DNA of 64,000 bases. It comes from Chrysomallon squamiferum. Taxonomy: Eukaryota; Mollusca; Gastropoda; Neomphalida; Peltospiridae. The position numbers and the translations under genes were made by a program. Positions 60,541-64,000 of the stretch are shown one piece after another (the first letter of the stretch is position 1; each line of letters begins with the position of its first letter). Below the pieces are notes generated by a model that had not been told where the DNA came from, ran no database searches, and saw only the letters and a program-made list of their open reading frames with translations. The stretch lies in assembly GCA_012295275.1 (NCBI GenBank), contig CM022667.1:11752538-11816537 (forward strand). The letters are read 5' to 3'.

Positions 60541-60979
60541 ACACATAATGCAGTGGATTTTTATTATAAAATGTATCGTGTACAATGACGGTAGTTAATA
60601 TTAATGTAACCACTGATAATATATTCCTGACTTGGAAGTCCTGTTAATCGTGGATATGTCTTTTATTGTTTGTGTGTGTGTATGTGTTATAGTGAGCATC
60701 TAGTTGTTATCTTTATAAATTCTTTGGAAACAGATTTTTAAAGAAGTGTTGCCAGAAATCAGATTATTCTGTTTTTAAAAATCATTTCTGACAGAAGGAT
60801 TATCAACTACTTTGACTTATTATAAAATTCAGGGACTGGGAATAAATTTTCATTACAATAGTTTAAAAACCTGTGATATTTTTTTTACTAAACACATTAA
60901 GATCTGTTTTAAGTGCTTTTGGGAGTGATTAGATTTGTAAGTAAAGATGCTGTGAGAGTCGAGGGATTATCTGGGATTC

Positions 60980-61117
60980 ATGGATTATATGGAAGATTAT
61001 TATCATCGAACTCCTGTGAGGAGTCCACGACCCAGTCCAGCCACTAGTCCATCTCGTAGTCCAAACTTTAACAAACGTGTGACATGGAAAGAACCAATAG
61101 AACAGCTGTCATTTAGT
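60980..61117 (+). CDS. First coding exon of an unidentified gene, RVxF motif
   Basis: ATG at 60980 opens 46 codons ending in phase 0 at a strong donor (TTTAGT then GTAAGT). An in-frame TGA at 60953 lies upstream with no good acceptor between, so this is probably the start exon. The product begins MDYMEDYYHRTP, then a Ser-Pro-rich basic stretch (RSPRPSPATSPSRSP), then NKRVTWKEPIEQLSFS. RVTW fits the RVxF class of protein phosphatase 1 docking motifs, and the SP sites suit proline-directed kinases. The remaining exons are not visible in the last 2.9 kb. It could be an N-terminal exon of any cytoplasmic or nuclear protein. Confidence 0.6.
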
Positions 61118-61623
61118 GTAAGTAGAAATGTCAGAGGTGTGTGTGTGTGTGTGTGTTTGTGTTATGAATCATTTTGCAATAGAAACTGCAATAAATAAAT
61201 ATAATAATTCATATTCTGTTTGCATATATCTGTCTCTAATTTATAAATTTTGCCATACATACAAAGGTGGACATGCATATCAATCATGTTATGTGCTCAT
61301 ATACAAGCATATACATGTTACCATGCACACACACACACACACACACACATATACATAAATGTGTTTAAAAATATACAAATAATTTGGCAGTCACAATCTT
61401 AATACATCTTGCTGATGATCATGTTTCTTCACATTTAATATTTATGCTTTCAAATCTTTTCAGATTTTGTTTCTTGATTCTTATTTCTCTGAACAAATCT
61501 CCTAATCTGACCAATATTAAATTTTTGCAGTAATGAAAAATGAAATGGTAGACCTGCAATATAATTACATTTGTCTCAGGCCTAAAAAATAAAAAAACAA
61601 AACAAATAAAAACCACAATATGT

Positions 61624-61677
<54 letters not shown>

Positions 61678-62148
61678 ATTCATATTCTGTTTGTATGTAT
61701 CTGTTTCTGTTAATGACAAAAGAGAATTTAAATGCTAGTCTCAAAACATTCTTTAATAATTTTTAATAACTGTTACACCAGATTAATTATGGCTTTATAA
61801 AAATGAAACAAAATTCATTTTCTGTCAATGTCATTTTTATTTCATCATTAATTATGAAACAAGTCCATTAGCAACAACTCAACAATAAACAACATTAAAA
61901 AAAAATTAATAATAAAAAAAAATACAAATAAATATATTAAAACATATAGACAAAAAAAAAGGAACAAATGCAAAAATTATAAAATTTAGGTGTTTTTTAT
62001 TTCAACATAATAAATCATCTGATATTCATTAAAATGAAAATCATGCAAAGCAGAAACCTGAATATGCACTGAAAACCTGAACAGTGTCTGTCACTCTGTG
62101 ATATGGAAAAAACAAAACTAAAAATCTTTACAAGTCAACATAAGTAGA

Positions 62149-62195
<47 letters not shown>

Positions 62196-64000
62196 ATGTT
62201 CATGCATGTGTGCTTACATGCATGCATGTTAATTCAGGTTATGAGAGGTGGACTATTAATTTCTAGACATTCTATACTTTCTAGTTAATTACATATACTA
62301 AAAAAAAAAAAAAAAAAAAAAATTCTCATGTATTAGAAAACTTTGTGTTTGTATTATGAAAGAATATGATCACATTACATATATTTTATGGTTGAGTGAA
62401 TCTAATACCGTGTGCATGCAAAGTTACGTAACAGTACAATAGTTTATGGCTGCATGGTAATGAATGGCATATGACTGTGTTTTTTTTGTTAATACACAGA
62501 TTAATGTTGAAGATTTAATCATTTATGGTTGTGTAATAGTTGTGCTACAGTTTGTAATTATACAGATTAACTCTCAATATAAAAGGATTTTATCAATAAA
62601 GTTGTATAATGGTTTATGTTTTGTATAAAAGTAAATAGTTCTGTTTCTGTATTCATTGTATGGATTAATATTGGTTAAGTTGTGTTTGTATAAAACCAGA
62701 TACTTCAGCTGCAGTGTTATGTTGTATAGATACATTTTTGAGAATTATTATTTAAGTTTGTATAAAACTAGATATTTCTGTTGCTGTATAATATTGCATA
62801 CATTCATTTTGAAGGATTAATAATTTAGCTTTGTATAATAGTTTTTGATATAATGTTACACTGTAATGTGTGAATGTAAAAAATTAAATTTGAATAATTT
62901 TCTAATGAAAATATCAAAATGCTGTATATTTTTTAAGCAGTGGGAAGGTGTTTTTCACTTACTGCGAAAAAAAAATACCTTGTTGCTAATCTAAATAAAT
63001 TTGATAGTCATGAATTTATTACCTGTGCAATCGTTAATCAAATATATAATGCCATGTAAATAGTAAACATAGATGAGGGTGCCATTAAAATATTTCTTTT
63101 TTTCTTTTTCTTTTTCTTTCTTAGTAAAGAAAATTTCTAGCTCCCTGCCTTTGAATAGAGACCTATGAGATGATATTTAAAAGCCCTTTCAGAGTATATG
63201 CTTATTTTATTTTTATAAATGAATATATATATTCTTGCATGTATGTTCATGTGTGAAATGTTTTTTTTTTAAACTAATGTTCTTCTTTTTGGTTTTATTT
63301 CTTATTTGTTTATTTAAATTATTTCTCTTTATTTAATTTTTTTAAAATTATTATTATTGTTATTATTATATTCTTCTTTTTTTTTTTTTTTTTTTTTTTT
63401 GTTTAGTTTTTCCATTTCTATTTTATTTTTCATTTCATATTTTTTAATTTAATTTTATTTAATTTCTTTTTTTTTTTCATTCTTCTTACTCCTGAAATAT
63501 ATATATATATTTTTTATTTTTTGTTCATTATTTTTTTTGTTCATTCTTCTTGCCTGAAATATATGCAAACAGACCTGTAATCCATATCGTTAAATTTACT
63601 TTGTTCTAGAACTTAGTTTGCTTTGTTATCCATCCAGAGTTTGAATAGGTCTCAGACCAGACTTACCTGTGTGTACACACCCCGAGCAACTCTATGTGTT
63701 GTACTAATCCACCACTTATGAAGTGAGTAAACAGACTCTTGAGATCACTTACCTATCCTTTGTTTATCCCACTGACACTATTTTATTATTAGTTAGACAC
63801 TGGGCAGGAATATCCATTATCCCCAGTTAAATCCATTGTTGCCTCTGTGACATTATTTCTGTCATTTCTCACTGTGGTATTAACTACACGATCCTTCGTT
63901 TTGGTACGAAATTCGTCCCAACGTCATGTCTCATTAGACATTTTTTTCACGAAATTTTAATATTTTTTGAATAAATCTTTTCAGTTTAGCATGCTGATTC
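61118..64000. other. Intron or flank after the last recognised exon
   Basis: It contains (TG)n at 61624-61673 and 62153-62194, poly(A) at about 62300-62320, a degenerate 70-bp repeat (62440-62870), AT-rich tracts, and a more complex block at about 63.56-63.95 kb. Two GTAAGT strings on the minus strand there (near 63663 and 63745) have no open exon attached. Confidence 0.55.
62440..62870. repeat. Degenerate 70-bp minisatellite
   Basis: About six diverged copies. The clearest pair has GTTTGTATAAAACCAGATAC and GTTTGTATAAAACTAGATAT, about 70 bp apart. Confidence 0.75.

Overview
The window is animal nuclear DNA. It is AT-rich, has long introns with GT..AG boundaries, is saturated with microsatellites and minisatellites, and carries several diverged tRNA-derived SINEs whose body matches a dispersed SINE I recall from molluscan genomes. 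An atypical intronless rhodopsin-like receptor fits the same picture. A mollusc, perhaps a gastropod, is my best guess; the species cannot be named from sequence alone.

Layout. 1-2.4 kb is low-complexity flank. At 2.4-24.5 kb lies purine nucleoside phosphorylase (PNP, + strand): six coding exons give a 291-residue protein that aligns without gaps to the vertebrate enzyme, once one missing base in exon 2 is allowed for. Two alternative first exons with the same splice phase are visible. A direct tandem duplication of about 7.4 kb (9590-16942 and 16943-24506) repeats exons 4-6 and the whole 3' flank; the second copy lacks exons 1-3. 24.5-27.5 kb is repeats. At 27.5-28.6 kb is a minus-strand single-exon class A GPCR, with a candidate extra exon upstream, all bracketed by an inverted repeat with a perfect 88-bp core. 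At 32.0-34.9 kb is a minisatellite of about 190 copies of a 15-bp unit, followed by trinucleotide-like sequence, a possible MITE and low-complexity DNA.

At 39.1-52.2 kb is an 18-exon gene for a coiled-coil protein of about 1009 residues (+ strand). Several of its exons are recognisable duplicates of one another. At 53.6-57.1 kb a neighbouring paralogue shares only its first two exons and appears to end in a short third exon. From 57.2 kb on there are two SINE copies, a complex non-coding block with three TAATCC-type motifs (60.1-60.5 kb), and the first coding exon of another gene (60,980-61,117) with an RVxF-like motif; the rest of that gene is beyond the window or not visible.

The genes do not form an operon or a shared pathway. 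PNP is purine salvage, the GPCR is a membrane receptor of unknown ligand, and the coiled-coil pair is of unknown function. The most unusual themes are the tandem minisatellites made of repeated 3' splice-acceptor sequence directly upstream of true exons, in two unrelated genes; growth of the coiled-coil gene by exon duplication; and the recent PNP segmental duplication. I found no bacterial-type system, virus, CRISPR array or rRNA.
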